Positions 41,915-50,025 of a DNA stretch of 64,000 nt are shown in pieces. The notes below the pieces were generated by a model. The model was not told the DNA's origin and searched no databases. It worked only from the letters and a program-made list of their open reading frames with translations. Source of the DNA: an uncultured Faecalibacterium sp. (GTDB lineage Bacteria > Bacillota > Clostridia > Oscillospirales > Ruminococcaceae); contig CAKSZS010000003.1 in assembly GCA_934525845.1 (NCBI GenBank), positions 1 through 64,000 of the forward strand, read 5' to 3'. The translations under genes were made by a program, and so were the position numbers. How positions within the stretch are numbered: position 1 is the stretch's first letter; every line of letters starts with the position of its first letter.

Positions 41915-42757
41915 TCATGCACCGGCTTTGTCCGAACGCTTGGCGTTTTTGCAGTTGTATTTCAGCCACACGCCGGAATACAGGATGTTGCGCAGAAGGT
42001 CCACGTCCTCCACGCAGGGCAGGCGCTCGAAGCTCTGGGCGCACTGGGCCAGCAGCAATTCGAAGATGTCCTTCATGGCCTCTTCGTAGTCCGACTGTTC
42101 GCTGAGGGCTTTCAGCGGATTGTAGGCACCCTTCCGCTTGTCCCGGGCCAGATCGTCGTAGGCGTCCAGAAGATAGATGAATTTGCCCAGATGGAAGCCG
42201 ATGCTGCGCAATTCCGGGGACCAGTGATCCTGTTTGTAGTCGAACAGCTCGGCCATCAGCTCCCCGAAGCAGCCGGACACAGCGTCCAGGTCGGTGCTGT
42301 CGGCGGCTTCGTATTCCGCCAGTCTGTCCAGACAGCGGCGGATGGCCTCACACTGCCGGGGATACCGCGCTGCCGCATCGTCGCGGCAGCGGGTCAGCAG
42401 CTTTTCATAGCCCAGACCCAGCAGGCTGCGGTCATCCTTCCACTTGTCCTCAGCGTTGTAGTAGTGCAGGGCCACGCTCAGGTCGGCGCAGTAGTCGGTG
42501 GGGCCGCTGGCCCGCCAGTGGACTCCGCGGAACGGGTGCACCGGGCAGCGGTCACAGCCCTGCACGCAGTCGGTCTCACCCTCATACAGGCTGCACAGCA
42601 GCAGGTTCAGGAAGGTGAGGTCATAGCTCAGGGTGAACCGTCCCCGCAGGCCGTGCAAAGCGTCAATGCGGCGGCACAGCCCGCAGTAAGCGGTGCGGTA
42701 GCGGGCCTGGGCTTCTTCCGAGAGGGCGGTGTGGTTTGGTACAACGTATCCGAACAT
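41915..42757 (-). CDS. DUF5685-family protein
   Basis: 280 residues, no signal peptide. The N-terminus MFGYVVPNHTALSEEAQARY with YCGLCRRIDA, and the cysteine cluster CVQGCDRCPVHPF, match the Clostridia DUF5685 family, probably helical and metal binding. Stop and start are 3 bases from the zinc-ribbon gene, so they form an operon. Function unknown. Confidence 0.8.
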   Translation of the reverse strand: MFGYVVPNHTALSEEAQARYRTAYCGLCRRIDALHGLRGRFTLSYDLTFLNLLLCSLYEGETDCVQGCDRCPVHPFRGVHWRASGPTDYCADLSVALHYYNAEDKWKDDRSLLGLGYEKLLTRCRDDAAARYPRQCEAIRRCLDRLAEYEAADSTDLDAVSGCFGELMAELFDYKQDHWSPELRSIGFHLGKFIYLLDAYDDLARDKRKGAYNPLKALSEQSDYEEAMKDIFELLLAQCAQSFERLPCVEDVDLLRNILYSGVWLKYNCKNAKRSDKAGA

Positions 42758-42760
42758 GGC

Positions 42761-43156
42761 TCAGCTCTTCTTGATGAACTGGGTGCCGCAGCGCGGGCAG
42801 GAGATCTGGATGCGGCCCCGGCCCCGGGGCACGCGCAGTTTCTGGCGGCACTTGGGGCAGCGGTAGTAGTGGTAGATCTTGCGGTTGGCCCACTGGTCTT
42901 TCAGCCCCCGGAACTTGCCGTCCACCCGGTCCTTCAGGGTGTAGTAGCGGTAGTTCTCCTCGGTGCGCTTGGAGATGTTCCGGCTCAGGGAGCGGTAGTA
43001 GCACAGGATGAGCAGTGCCAGACCCAGCCAGGTGAACAGGCTGAAGCGGGTGATCAGGGAGATCAGCAGCAGGACGAGGGAGGCAATGCTCAAAAACTGA
43101 TTCAGGCCGTCGGTGCCGTAGCGGCCGACCATAAACTGACGGAATTTTTCTCTCAT
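42761..43156 (-). CDS. Zinc-ribbon membrane protein
   Basis: 131 residues: two hydrophobic segments (about 22-52) and a C-terminal rubredoxin-like zinc ribbon CPKCRQKLRVPRGRG...CPRCGTQF. I do not recognise a named function. Cotranscribed with the DUF5685 gene. Confidence 0.75.
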   Translation of the reverse strand: MREKFRQFMVGRYGTDGLNQFLSIASLVLLLISLITRFSLFTWLGLALLILCYYRSLSRNISKRTEENYRYYTLKDRVDGKFRGLKDQWANRKIYHYYRCPKCRQKLRVPRGRGRIQISCPRCGTQFIKKS

Positions 43157-43287
43157 GGTATCAGATCCTTTTTTCTTCGGGAGCCGCAGGAAAACAACGG
43201 AAGCAGCCGCACGGCACCTGTATTTTTTCTTCTTGTCTCTAGGATATCAGCCATCCATGATAAAACTTTGAACAGAGTGCAAATCTA

Positions 43288-45708
43288 TCATGAAAGGGAC
43301 GGGATTTCAGCGGCATTCCCGTTTTCCCGGCAGCGTACGGTCAGGCGGACCTCCGTATCCAGTGCACCTTCCATGCGGCAGTGCAGCACCACGGGGCCGG
43401 CTTGGCCGGTAGTGGCCAGATAGGTGCCGGCCATGCCGCCGCGCAGGGGCACCACGGAGGGACCGAGGATCTTCACGGGGCCTTCCGCCGACAGCTGCAC
43501 GGCCTCGCCACAGTAGGGCAGCAGGCTGCCGTTCTGGTCGATGGCCCGCAGGCTCACGGCGGCGCAGTCCCAGGTGGGGCCGTCGGTCAGGATGGGGTTG
43601 TGCACGGTGCACTCCAGCCGGACGCTCTGCACCGGCTCTTTGACCACGGTGCGCACGGCACGGCCGTGCCAGACCGCCTCAAAGCGGTAGACCGGCGCCG
43701 GCCCGCCCAGCACGCCGATGTATTTGTAGTACATCCGCACCAGGTCGCTCCAGTTCAGGCGCAGAGAGAGCATCCTGGCCCGGGACAGGGGCGAAAGCTC
43801 CATGGCATCCCGGCGCATTTCGTTGAGGATGGCGGCGGCCTGCGGTGCGGCGGCGTGATCCATGCCCTCGTACTTTTCCAGCAGGGAACCGACGAAATCG
43901 TTGATCTCAATGGGCGGGTGCGGCAGCGCGGCAAAGCGTCCGTGCCGGTCCGGCCCGAACTCCGCCACAAAATCGTTGTCACGGTACAGGCGCACGCTCT
44001 CGGCATTGGTGAACACCCAGCAGGCTCCGGGCACACCGCCGGGCAGGTCGCCCAGCGCCATGCCGGAGGAGACCTCCAGCACGATGTCCGAAGGGGCGCG
44101 GGGCGTTTTCTGGCTGGCATAGACGGCGGCGGAGAGCTTCGGGTTGCGGAACAGATCCAGCACGCCGTGGTAGCAGATGCGGTCCCCGCTGCCGAACTCC
44201 CGGTGGGTGTTGTAGTCCGCCATGCACCAGCCAAAGCTTCCAGCCACGCCCTGCTGGGCGATGGAATCGTTTAGCGCGGCAGCAAGGCGCAGAGCCTGCA
44301 CCAGCCGGTGCGGCTCGTCATCAAAAGGCTTGGCCGGAAACTGCTGCCCGCCGAACTCGCTGATGAGGTAGCCCTTGCGGGTGTCCGGGGTCACGGCCGC
44401 ACGGGCCTCGCAGGCGGGGCCGCGGCCCCGGTAGGAATAATCGTTGTAGGCGTACACGTCCTCCAGCAGCTGCTCCTTCCGGCGGATGTGGGCACCGGCC
44501 GTGGGGCGGGTAGGATCCAGCCGATGGATGGCCTCGTTGGTGCGCTTGTAGAACGGCTCATCGTCGGGACTGCCGTTGATGCGGGCACCCCACAGGAAAA
44601 TGCTGGGATGGTTGCGGTACTGACAGACCATCTCCCGGCAGTTCTGCAGCGCCTGCGCCTTCCAGCTTTCGTCGCCGATGTGCTGCCAGCCGGGCATTTC
44701 AGTGAACACCAGGATGCCCAGTTCATCGCAGGCATCCACGAAAGCGGGACTCTGGGGGTAGTGGCTGGTGCGCACGGCATTGCAGCCCAGGTCCTTTTTC
44801 AAAATCTGCGCGTCCAGCCGCTGGATGCTGTCCGGCATGGCGTAGCCCTGATAGGCAAAGCTCTGGTGGCGGTTCAGGCCCCGCAGTTCCACCCGCTGGC
44901 CGTTCAGGTACAGTCCGCCTGCCACGAACTGCAGGGTGCGGAAACCGAAGCGGACCGTTTTTTCGTCCAGCACACGGGCGGGCAGGCCGCTGGTGCCGGG
45001 CCGGATGAGCTGTACCGTGAGGGTGTACAGGGTGGGGTGCTCGATGCTCCAAGGGTGCACGCCGTTCAGGGTGCCGGTGATGGGCAGGGAAAGCTCCCCG
45101 CTGTACACCGCGCGGCTCCCGGCGGGGCTGCGGATCTCCGCCTGCAGCGTGCAGCCCACGGTCTCGCCCACCGTGGAGGTGTAGATGCGGAAATCACCCT
45201 CGGCCCTGGCCTCGATGAACACATCCCGCAGATAGGCCGGTTCCTTGATGTCCAGGCTGACGGCGCGATAGATGCCGCCGTAGGTCAGGTAGTCGATCTG
45301 CCCGCCGAAGGGCGGAACGTTCAGATCCTCGCGGCTGTCACAGCGCACGGCCACCACGTTTTTCTGACCGAAGTGCAGGGCACAGGTCAGATCCACCGTA
45401 AAGGAAGTATAGCCGCACCCATGGTGGAACAGCCGCCGCCCGTTGCAGAACACGGTGGCATCGTGGGCCACCGCCCCGAAAGTGAGCAGGACCGTGCGGC
45501 CTGCCCACTCCCTGGGCGCAAAGAATTCCTTCCGGTAACCGCTCACCCGCTGATAGTCGTTCTCGCTGCAGTAGTTGTAGGGCAGGGCTTTGACCGTATG
45601 CGGGATGCGCACCGGCTCCAGGGTCAGCCCGGTGCAGTCCGGGCGCACCAAGGCAGGGTCGAATGTAGGGGCAAACAGCCAGCCGTCGTTCCAGTCGTAG
45701 TGTTCCAT
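43288..45708 (-). CDS. GH2 glycoside hydrolase family protein lacking the canonical acid/base Glu
   Basis: 806 residues with the GH2 order: sugar-binding jelly roll (1-180), Ig-like domain (about 185-270), TIM barrel (about 275-560) and C-terminal domains. The nucleophile Glu451 is present in YLISEFGG. The expected acid/base motif, WGxRINES in near relatives, reads WGARINGSPDD with Gly379 where Glu should be. No signal peptide. It is therefore likely a beta-galactosidase-like or beta-glucuronidase-like protein with changed or reduced activity. Gap 43157-43287 shows no gene. Confidence 0.88.
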   Translation of the reverse strand: MEHYDWNDGWLFAPTFDPALVRPDCTGLTLEPVRIPHTVKALPYNYCSENDYQRVSGYRKEFFAPREWAGRTVLLTFGAVAHDATVFCNGRRLFHHGCGYTSFTVDLTCALHFGQKNVVAVRCDSREDLNVPPFGGQIDYLTYGGIYRAVSLDIKEPAYLRDVFIEARAEGDFRIYTSTVGETVGCTLQAEIRSPAGSRAVYSGELSLPITGTLNGVHPWSIEHPTLYTLTVQLIRPGTSGLPARVLDEKTVRFGFRTLQFVAGGLYLNGQRVELRGLNRHQSFAYQGYAMPDSIQRLDAQILKKDLGCNAVRTSHYPQSPAFVDACDELGILVFTEMPGWQHIGDESWKAQALQNCREMVCQYRNHPSIFLWGARINGSPDDEPFYKRTNEAIHRLDPTRPTAGAHIRRKEQLLEDVYAYNDYSYRGRGPACEARAAVTPDTRKGYLISEFGGQQFPAKPFDDEPHRLVQALRLAAALNDSIAQQGVAGSFGWCMADYNTHREFGSGDRICYHGVLDLFRNPKLSAAVYASQKTPRAPSDIVLEVSSGMALGDLPGGVPGACWVFTNAESVRLYRDNDFVAEFGPDRHGRFAALPHPPIEINDFVGSLLEKYEGMDHAAAPQAAAILNEMRRDAMELSPLSRARMLSLRLNWSDLVRMYYKYIGVLGGPAPVYRFEAVWHGRAVRTVVKEPVQSVRLECTVHNPILTDGPTWDCAAVSLRAIDQNGSLLPYCGEAVQLSAEGPVKILGPSVVPLRGGMAGTYLATTGQAGPVVLHCRMEGALDTEVRLTVRCRENGNAAEIPSLS

Positions 45709-45845
45709 AGCCTGATCTCCGTCCCTTGCAAAATTACTCTACCTCTTATAGTAGCACAAACTTATGAACGAAAAAAGAATCTGCGTGCCATTTGAGGGGA
45801 TTTTAAGGCATTTCTGGCAGAAAAAGCGGCCGAGTGCCTGCCAGA

Positions 45846-45878
45846 AACAAAAAAGCCCTCCCATTGTCTGGGAGAGCG
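45846..45878 (-). terminator. Terminator of flavodoxin-fold gene
   Basis: Minus strand CTCCCA/TGGGAG stem followed by GCTTTTTTG. Confidence 0.75.
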
Positions 45879-45913
45879 GACGCGGGTGCCTGCGCGAGAG
45901 GCCGCCGAAGGAC

Positions 45914-46534
45914 TCAGCGGATGAAGTTGGTCATGGGGCGCCTGGGGTTCTGCGGGTGTTCAAAGCCGGCGGCTTTGCCGGCCTCGATGCAGTGCAGCAG
46001 CCAGGCCATGTTGCGGCCCAGCTCCTGCATCACGGCACAGCCCTCGGCATCCTGCAGCACCTGCTCGGCGTTGGAGCCGTGCACCATGGCCCAGTAAGAG
46101 CCGTTGACCAGCGGCATATGGAAGAACTGCGGGTACTTGACCAGCTGATCCAGGGTGGTGGTGGTGCCGGCGCGGCGGGCCGAGCAGCAGATGGCGGCGG
46201 GCTTGTAGGCCAGGTATCTGCCGCCGGCATAGGACAGCCGGTCCATGAAGCTGGTCATGTTGCCGGAAGCGGAGGCGTAGTGCACCGGACTGCCGAACAC
46301 GAAGCCGTCGGCGGTCTTGGCCTTCTCGATGGCTTCGTTGACCACTCCGCCGAACACACAGCCATTGCCGGAAGCACAGCCGCCGCAGCCGATGCAGCCG
46401 CCCACCGGCTTGCCGCCGACGTGCAGGATCTCGGTGTCGATGCCGCCGGCATTCAGCTCCTGGGCGATGAGGGACAGGGCAGTATAGGTGCAGCCCTTTT
46501 CGTGGGGGCTGCCGTTGATGAGCAGGACTTTCAT
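45914..46534 (-). CDS. Flavodoxin-fold NAD(P)H-dependent oxidoreductase
   Basis: 206 residues from MKVLLINGSPHEKG (ATG 46534, AAAGGAG upstream). FMN phosphate loop NGSPHEKGCT, and the cysteine-rich GCIGCGGCASGNGC, typical of iron-sulfur-flavin or WrbA-like reductases. PVHYASASGNMTSFMDRLSY is the second FMN loop. Own promoter at 46593-46621. Confidence 0.85.
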   Translation of the reverse strand: MKVLLINGSPHEKGCTYTALSLIAQELNAGGIDTEILHVGGKPVGGCIGCGGCASGNGCVFGGVVNEAIEKAKTADGFVFGSPVHYASASGNMTSFMDRLSYAGGRYLAYKPAAICCSARRAGTTTTLDQLVKYPQFFHMPLVNGSYWAMVHGSNAEQVLQDAEGCAVMQELGRNMAWLLHCIEAGKAAGFEHPQNPRRPMTNFIR

Positions 46535-46592
46535 AAAAAATACTCTCCTTTGGTCCAGAATGCGCCGCAAAATGCCCGGCGCTGCTGATATG

Positions 46593-46621
46593 ATTGTAGC
46601 ACAAAGCCGCAGGGCGTGCAA
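46593..46621 (-). promoter_or_regulatory. Promoter of the flavodoxin-fold gene
   Basis: Minus strand TTGCAC (complement of 46616-46621), 17-base spacer, TACAAT (complement of 46593-46598). Confidence 0.7.
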
Positions 46622-46634
46622 TGCGCCCCGGCAC

Positions 46635-46663
46635 TTGACAAGACAGCACGGTTTGGCGATAAT
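46635..46663 (+). promoter_or_regulatory. Promoter of rsmD
   Basis: TTGACA (46635-46640), 17-base spacer, GATAAT (46658-46663). Confidence 0.75.
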
Positions 46664-46732
46664 ATGTAGATACAGAAAACAAGTTCACAGACCGGATGGC
46701 GTTCCGCCCGGCGGTCAGAAGGAGGTTCAAAT

Positions 46733-47299
46733 ATGCGCGTGATTGCAGGAGAAGCCCGGGGCCGGCGGCTGGAAGCACTGCCCGGCACCGATGTGACCCG
46801 TCCCACCCTCTCGCAGGTGAAGGAGGCGATGTTCAGCATCGTACAGTTCGACCTGCCCGGGGCGCGGGTGCTGGATCTGTACGCGGGCAGCGGCCAGCTG
46901 GGCATTGAAGCCCTGAGCCGCGGTGCGGCGCGGTGCGTTTTCCTGGACGAAAACCGCGAGGCCGTCAGCATCGTGATGCGCAACTGCAAGGCGTGCGGCG
47001 TATTTGACCGCAGCCGTGTCAATGTGGGGGAAGCAGCACGGTATCTGTCGGCCTGCCGGGAGCAGTTTGACGTGGTGCTGCTGGACCCGCCCTTCCACAA
47101 TGGGACGCTGGAAAAGATCCTGCCCGCCGTGGATCGGTGCACCGCACCGGGCGGCACCGTCCTGTGCGAGAGCGAGACCGGCATCGTGCTGCCGGCACAG
47201 GCAGGCGGCCTGACCCTGCAGAAGCAGTACAAGTACGGCAAGGTGCTGCTGTGGAAGTATACCAAACCCATGGAACATACCCAGGAGGAAACGCTATGA
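46733..47299 (+). CDS. rsmD: 16S rRNA (guanine(966)-N(2))-methyltransferase
   Basis: 188 residues. Motif I LDLYAGSGQLGIEALSRGA binds SAM and motif IV DPPFHNG is the N2-guanine signature. MRVIAGEARGRRLEALPG is the usual RsmD start. Overlaps the next gene (ATGA). Confidence 0.94.
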   Translation: MRVIAGEARGRRLEALPGTDVTRPTLSQVKEAMFSIVQFDLPGARVLDLYAGSGQLGIEALSRGAARCVFLDENREAVSIVMRNCKACGVFDRSRVNVGEAARYLSACREQFDVVLLDPPFHNGTLEKILPAVDRCTAPGGTVLCESETGIVLPAQAGGLTLQKQYKYGKVLLWKYTKPMEHTQEETL

Positions 47300-47757
47300 A
47301 TGTGAACGAGCTTTTGGATACCATTGAGGATACGCTGGACGAGAGCGCCAGTATGCCGCTGTCCGGCGGCAAGCGCCTGGTGGATGTGGCGCAGATCCAG
47401 GAATATCTGGACGAGATCCGTGCCAACCTGCCCGGAGAACTGCGGCAGGCCCAGCAGATCGTGAATGACCGCGCCCAGATCGTGGACAGCGCCAACGCAC
47501 AGGCGCAGGCCATCGTGAAAAAAGCCGAGGAGCGCGCCCGCATCCTGACCAGTGATGCAGAGATCGTCAAAGCCGCCCAGCAGCGTGCCGCCGAGATCAG
47601 CAGCAGCACCCAGGCCGAAATGCGTGCACTGCGCCAGAAGGTGACCGATTACTGTGATAATATGCTGCGGAACACCGAAGAAGTCATGGCAGAAAACGCG
47701 GCACAGGTCAAGAATGTGCGGGCAAACCTGCGCCAGAACGGCAAGAAGAACGGCTGA
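47296..47757 (+). CDS. Coiled-coil ATPase-subunit-H-like protein
   Basis: 153 residues from ATG 47296, overlapping the rsmD stop by four bases with AGGAGG upstream. Almost all helix: a short N-terminal part then a long coiled coil (about 50-145). Alanine/Glu/Gln heptads resemble V-ATPase subunit H/DivIVA-like proteins of Clostridia. In related genomes it lies next to rsmD; function not established. Confidence 0.75.
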   Translation: MNVNELLDTIEDTLDESASMPLSGGKRLVDVAQIQEYLDEIRANLPGELRQAQQIVNDRAQIVDSANAQAQAIVKKAEERARILTSDAEIVKAAQQRAAEISSSTQAEMRALRQKVTDYCDNMLRNTEEVMAENAAQVKNVRANLRQNGKKNG

Positions 47758-47791
47758 GATTTCCACAAAAATTTCATCGAATGGAAAACAG

Positions 47792-47834
47792 AGTCCCCGT
47801 GAGCAGAAATGACGGCTCACAGGGACTTTTTTTG
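47792..47834 (+). terminator. Terminator after coiled-coil gene
   Basis: AGTCCCCGTGAGC pairs with GCTCACAGGGACT and is followed by TTTTTTT. Confidence 0.85.
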
Positions 47835-47868
47835 TTACATTTTGCGCAAAGTTCCCCCCTGGAAAGTC

Positions 47869-47897
47869 TTGCATTCGCAGGCCCGTTTTGTTACAAT
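47869..47897 (+). promoter_or_regulatory. Promoter of the mraZ/dcw cluster
   Basis: TTGCAT (47869-47874), 17-base spacer, TACAAT (47892-47897). Confidence 0.75.
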
Positions 47898-47910
47898 GAA
47901 AGTGTATCAG

Positions 47911-47935
47911 TGGGGCAAAGTGGGGAAAAGTAGGG
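47911..47935 (+). promoter_or_regulatory. MraZ-binding repeats
   Basis: TGGGG, TGGGG and TAGGG spaced by exactly 5 bases, at 47911, 47921 and 47931. MraZ in other bacteria represses its own operon by binding TGGGN-N5 repeats. Confidence 0.8.
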
Positions 47936-47974
47936 CTTCGGCCCTCCGATCCCCTGCGGAAGGGGGCGGCACGG

Positions 47975-48394
47975 ATGTTCTTTGGCCGGTATGATTACCT
48001 CATCGACGCCAAAGGCCGGCTGAATTTCCCCCCGAAATTCCGGGACGCCATGGGTGGTAGTTTTGTAGTGCTGGAATGGGTCGACCATTGTCTATTTGCA
48101 CTGCCGCTGGCCGAAGTGGAAAAACTTGCGGACAAGCTGGACAGCGGGGAGCTGATGGACAGCTGGGCGATCACCGGCGATCTGTTCAGCACCGCCTGCG
48201 AGGTGACCCCGGACCGGCAGGGACGCATCCTGCTGCCCGCCGAACTGCGCCGTTATGCCGGGCTGGAAAAAGAAGTGACCATCATCGGCAACCGCGGCCA
48301 TGCGGAGATCTGGGCGACCGACGTCTGGAATGCCCGCCGTGCAGCGGTGAGCAATGAGCAGCGCGCCGAGCGCCTGCGGATGCTGCATCTCTGA
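47975..48394 (+). CDS. mraZ: Transcriptional regulator / division-cluster protein MraZ
   Basis: 139 residues with two SpoVT/AbrB-like repeats (YLIDAKGRLNFPPKFRDAM and VTPDRQGRILLPAELRRYA). First gene of the division and cell-wall cluster. AAGGGGG precedes the ATG. Confidence 0.95.
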   Translation: MFFGRYDYLIDAKGRLNFPPKFRDAMGGSFVVLEWVDHCLFALPLAEVEKLADKLDSGELMDSWAITGDLFSTACEVTPDRQGRILLPAELRRYAGLEKEVTIIGNRGHAEIWATDVWNARRAAVSNEQRAERLRMLHL

Positions 48395-48434
48395 TACGAA
48401 TCCAAATCTGCAAGAGAGAAAGGAGGCCGTGCCA

Positions 48435-49400
48435 ATGGCTTCAGAAGAAAAGCAGCCCTTTGACCCGACCTCGTTTGAGCATATCCCTGTTCTGCTGAAC
48501 GAATGCCTGGAGGGGCTGGCCATTGATCCGGCGGGCATCTATCTGGACGGAACTGCCGGCGGTGCGGGGCATTCCCGCCAGATCGCCCTGCGGCTGGACG
48601 CTGCGAAGGGCGGCCGGCTGATCTCGCTGGATCAGGATCCGGATGCCGTGCAGACGGCGCGGGCGCGTCTGGCCGGGCTGCCTGCCACGGTGGTGCAGAT
48701 CAACTTCCGCTATGCCGGACAGGCACTGGAAGAGCTGGGAATCGACCGGATCAACGGCGCACTGCTGGATCTGGGAGTCTCCAGCCACCAGCTGGACGAT
48801 GCAGCACGGGGCTTTTCCTACCGCGCGGACGCACCGCTGGATATGCGGATGAGCCAGCAGGGCGAAACGGCGGCGGATCTGGTGAACACCGAGAGCCGGG
48901 AAGAGCTGGCGCGGATCCTGCGGGATTACGGCGAAGAGCCGTTTGCCTGGCAGATCGCCGGAAAGATCGTGGAAGCCCGGGCGACCGCGCCCATTGAGAC
49001 GACCCTGCAGCTGGCGGATATCGTGGCGGGTGCCATGCCGCCTGCCGAACGCCGCAAAAACAAAAACCCGTCCCGCCGTACCTTCCAGGCACTGCGGATC
49101 GCGGTCAACCACGAGCTGGATGCGCTGGACGAGGGGCTGAACACCCTGTTCGACCACCTGGCTCCGGGCGGACGGCTGTGTGTGATCACCTTCCATTCCC
49201 TGGAAGATCGGCTGGTCAAAAACAAGTTCCGCCGCTGGGCGACCGCCTGTACCTGCCCGCCGGAGTTTCCGGTGTGCGTCTGCGGCGGCAAGGCCAAGGC
49301 GAAGCTTATCACCCGCAAACCCATTGAAGCCAATACGCAGGAGCTGGAAGAAAACCGGCGCAGCCGGTCGGCACATCTGCGTGTTCTGGAAAAATGCTGA
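48435..49400 (+). CDS. rsmH: 16S rRNA (cytosine(1402)-N(4))-methyltransferase
   Basis: 321 residues from MASEEKQP (ATG 48435, AGGAGG upstream). HIPVLLNECLEGL then YLDGTAGGAGHSRQI SAM motif, GALLDLGVSSHQLDDAARGF, and the KNPSRRTFQALRIAVNHEL and VITFHSLEDRLVK segments identify RsmH. Confidence 0.96.
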   Translation: MASEEKQPFDPTSFEHIPVLLNECLEGLAIDPAGIYLDGTAGGAGHSRQIALRLDAAKGGRLISLDQDPDAVQTARARLAGLPATVVQINFRYAGQALEELGIDRINGALLDLGVSSHQLDDAARGFSYRADAPLDMRMSQQGETAADLVNTESREELARILRDYGEEPFAWQIAGKIVEARATAPIETTLQLADIVAGAMPPAERRKNKNPSRRTFQALRIAVNHELDALDEGLNTLFDHLAPGGRLCVITFHSLEDRLVKNKFRRWATACTCPPEFPVCVCGGKAKAKLITRKPIEANTQELEENRRSRSAHLRVLEKC

Positions 49401-49436
49401 AGGATGCAGCAAATCGCGTGAGGAGGAGAGGAAACC

Positions 49437-49919
49437 ATGGGTCAGGCAGCATACGATTATAATACGACAACGCGGCGCAGAAAAGCGCCGCAGACACAGC
49501 GCAAGGCGCCCCTGCGGGTCGAAAAGGGCGGCCGGCATGGTCTCAGCCCGCGCCAAGCAATGTGGAACCACCTGGCACATCTGGTGGCGGCAGCGCTGCT
49601 GGTAGGCTTTGCCATCAGCCTGCTGATGAGCGAGTCCCAGCTGGTGGAGCTGAACGATCAGATCCGGAAAGCCAAGTCCCAGCTGGTGAGCGCCCAGAGC
49701 CAGTACACCTACTACACCAGCACCCTGAACAGCAAGACCAACATCTCCAGCGTGGAGGAGGCGGCCAGCCGTCTCGGCCTGATGAAGGCAGACCCCAGCC
49801 AGATCACCTACATCCGCCTGGATGAGTCCGATGCGCTGGTGCGGAAGGAATCCGCTATGCGGCAGTGGTCGAACCTGATCTACAGCGGTGCCGTGAACAT
49901 TCTGGGGACCGTGAAATAA
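49437..49919 (+). CDS. ftsL: FtsL-like cell-division protein
   Basis: 160 residues: basic cytoplasmic tail, one membrane helix (about 46-66), then a leucine-zipper coiled coil (QLVELNDQIRKAKSQLVSAQ) and a short outer tail. The length and placement between rsmH and a PBP gene fit FtsL. A hairpin at 49931 follows it. Confidence 0.88.
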   Translation: MGQAAYDYNTTTRRRKAPQTQRKAPLRVEKGGRHGLSPRQAMWNHLAHLVAAALLVGFAISLLMSESQLVELNDQIRKAKSQLVSAQSQYTYYTSTLNSKTNISSVEEAASRLGLMKADPSQITYIRLDESDALVRKESAMRQWSNLIYSGAVNILGTVK

Positions 49920-49930
49920 ATCAAACAGGG

Positions 49931-49964
49931 AAAGCGTGCGGCAGCGCACGCTTTTTCGGTTTTT
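49931..49964 (+). terminator. Internal terminator or attenuator within dcw cluster
   Basis: AAAGCGTGCG, GCAG loop, CGCACGCTTTTTC, with a second T run. It separates ftsL from the PBP gene although both are expected in one transcript. Confidence 0.65.
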
Positions 49965-50025
49965 ACCCAAATCCATACACAGCAGGCCGCGCGGCAGGAT
50001 CCGGGCGCACCTGCAGGAGAATGCC

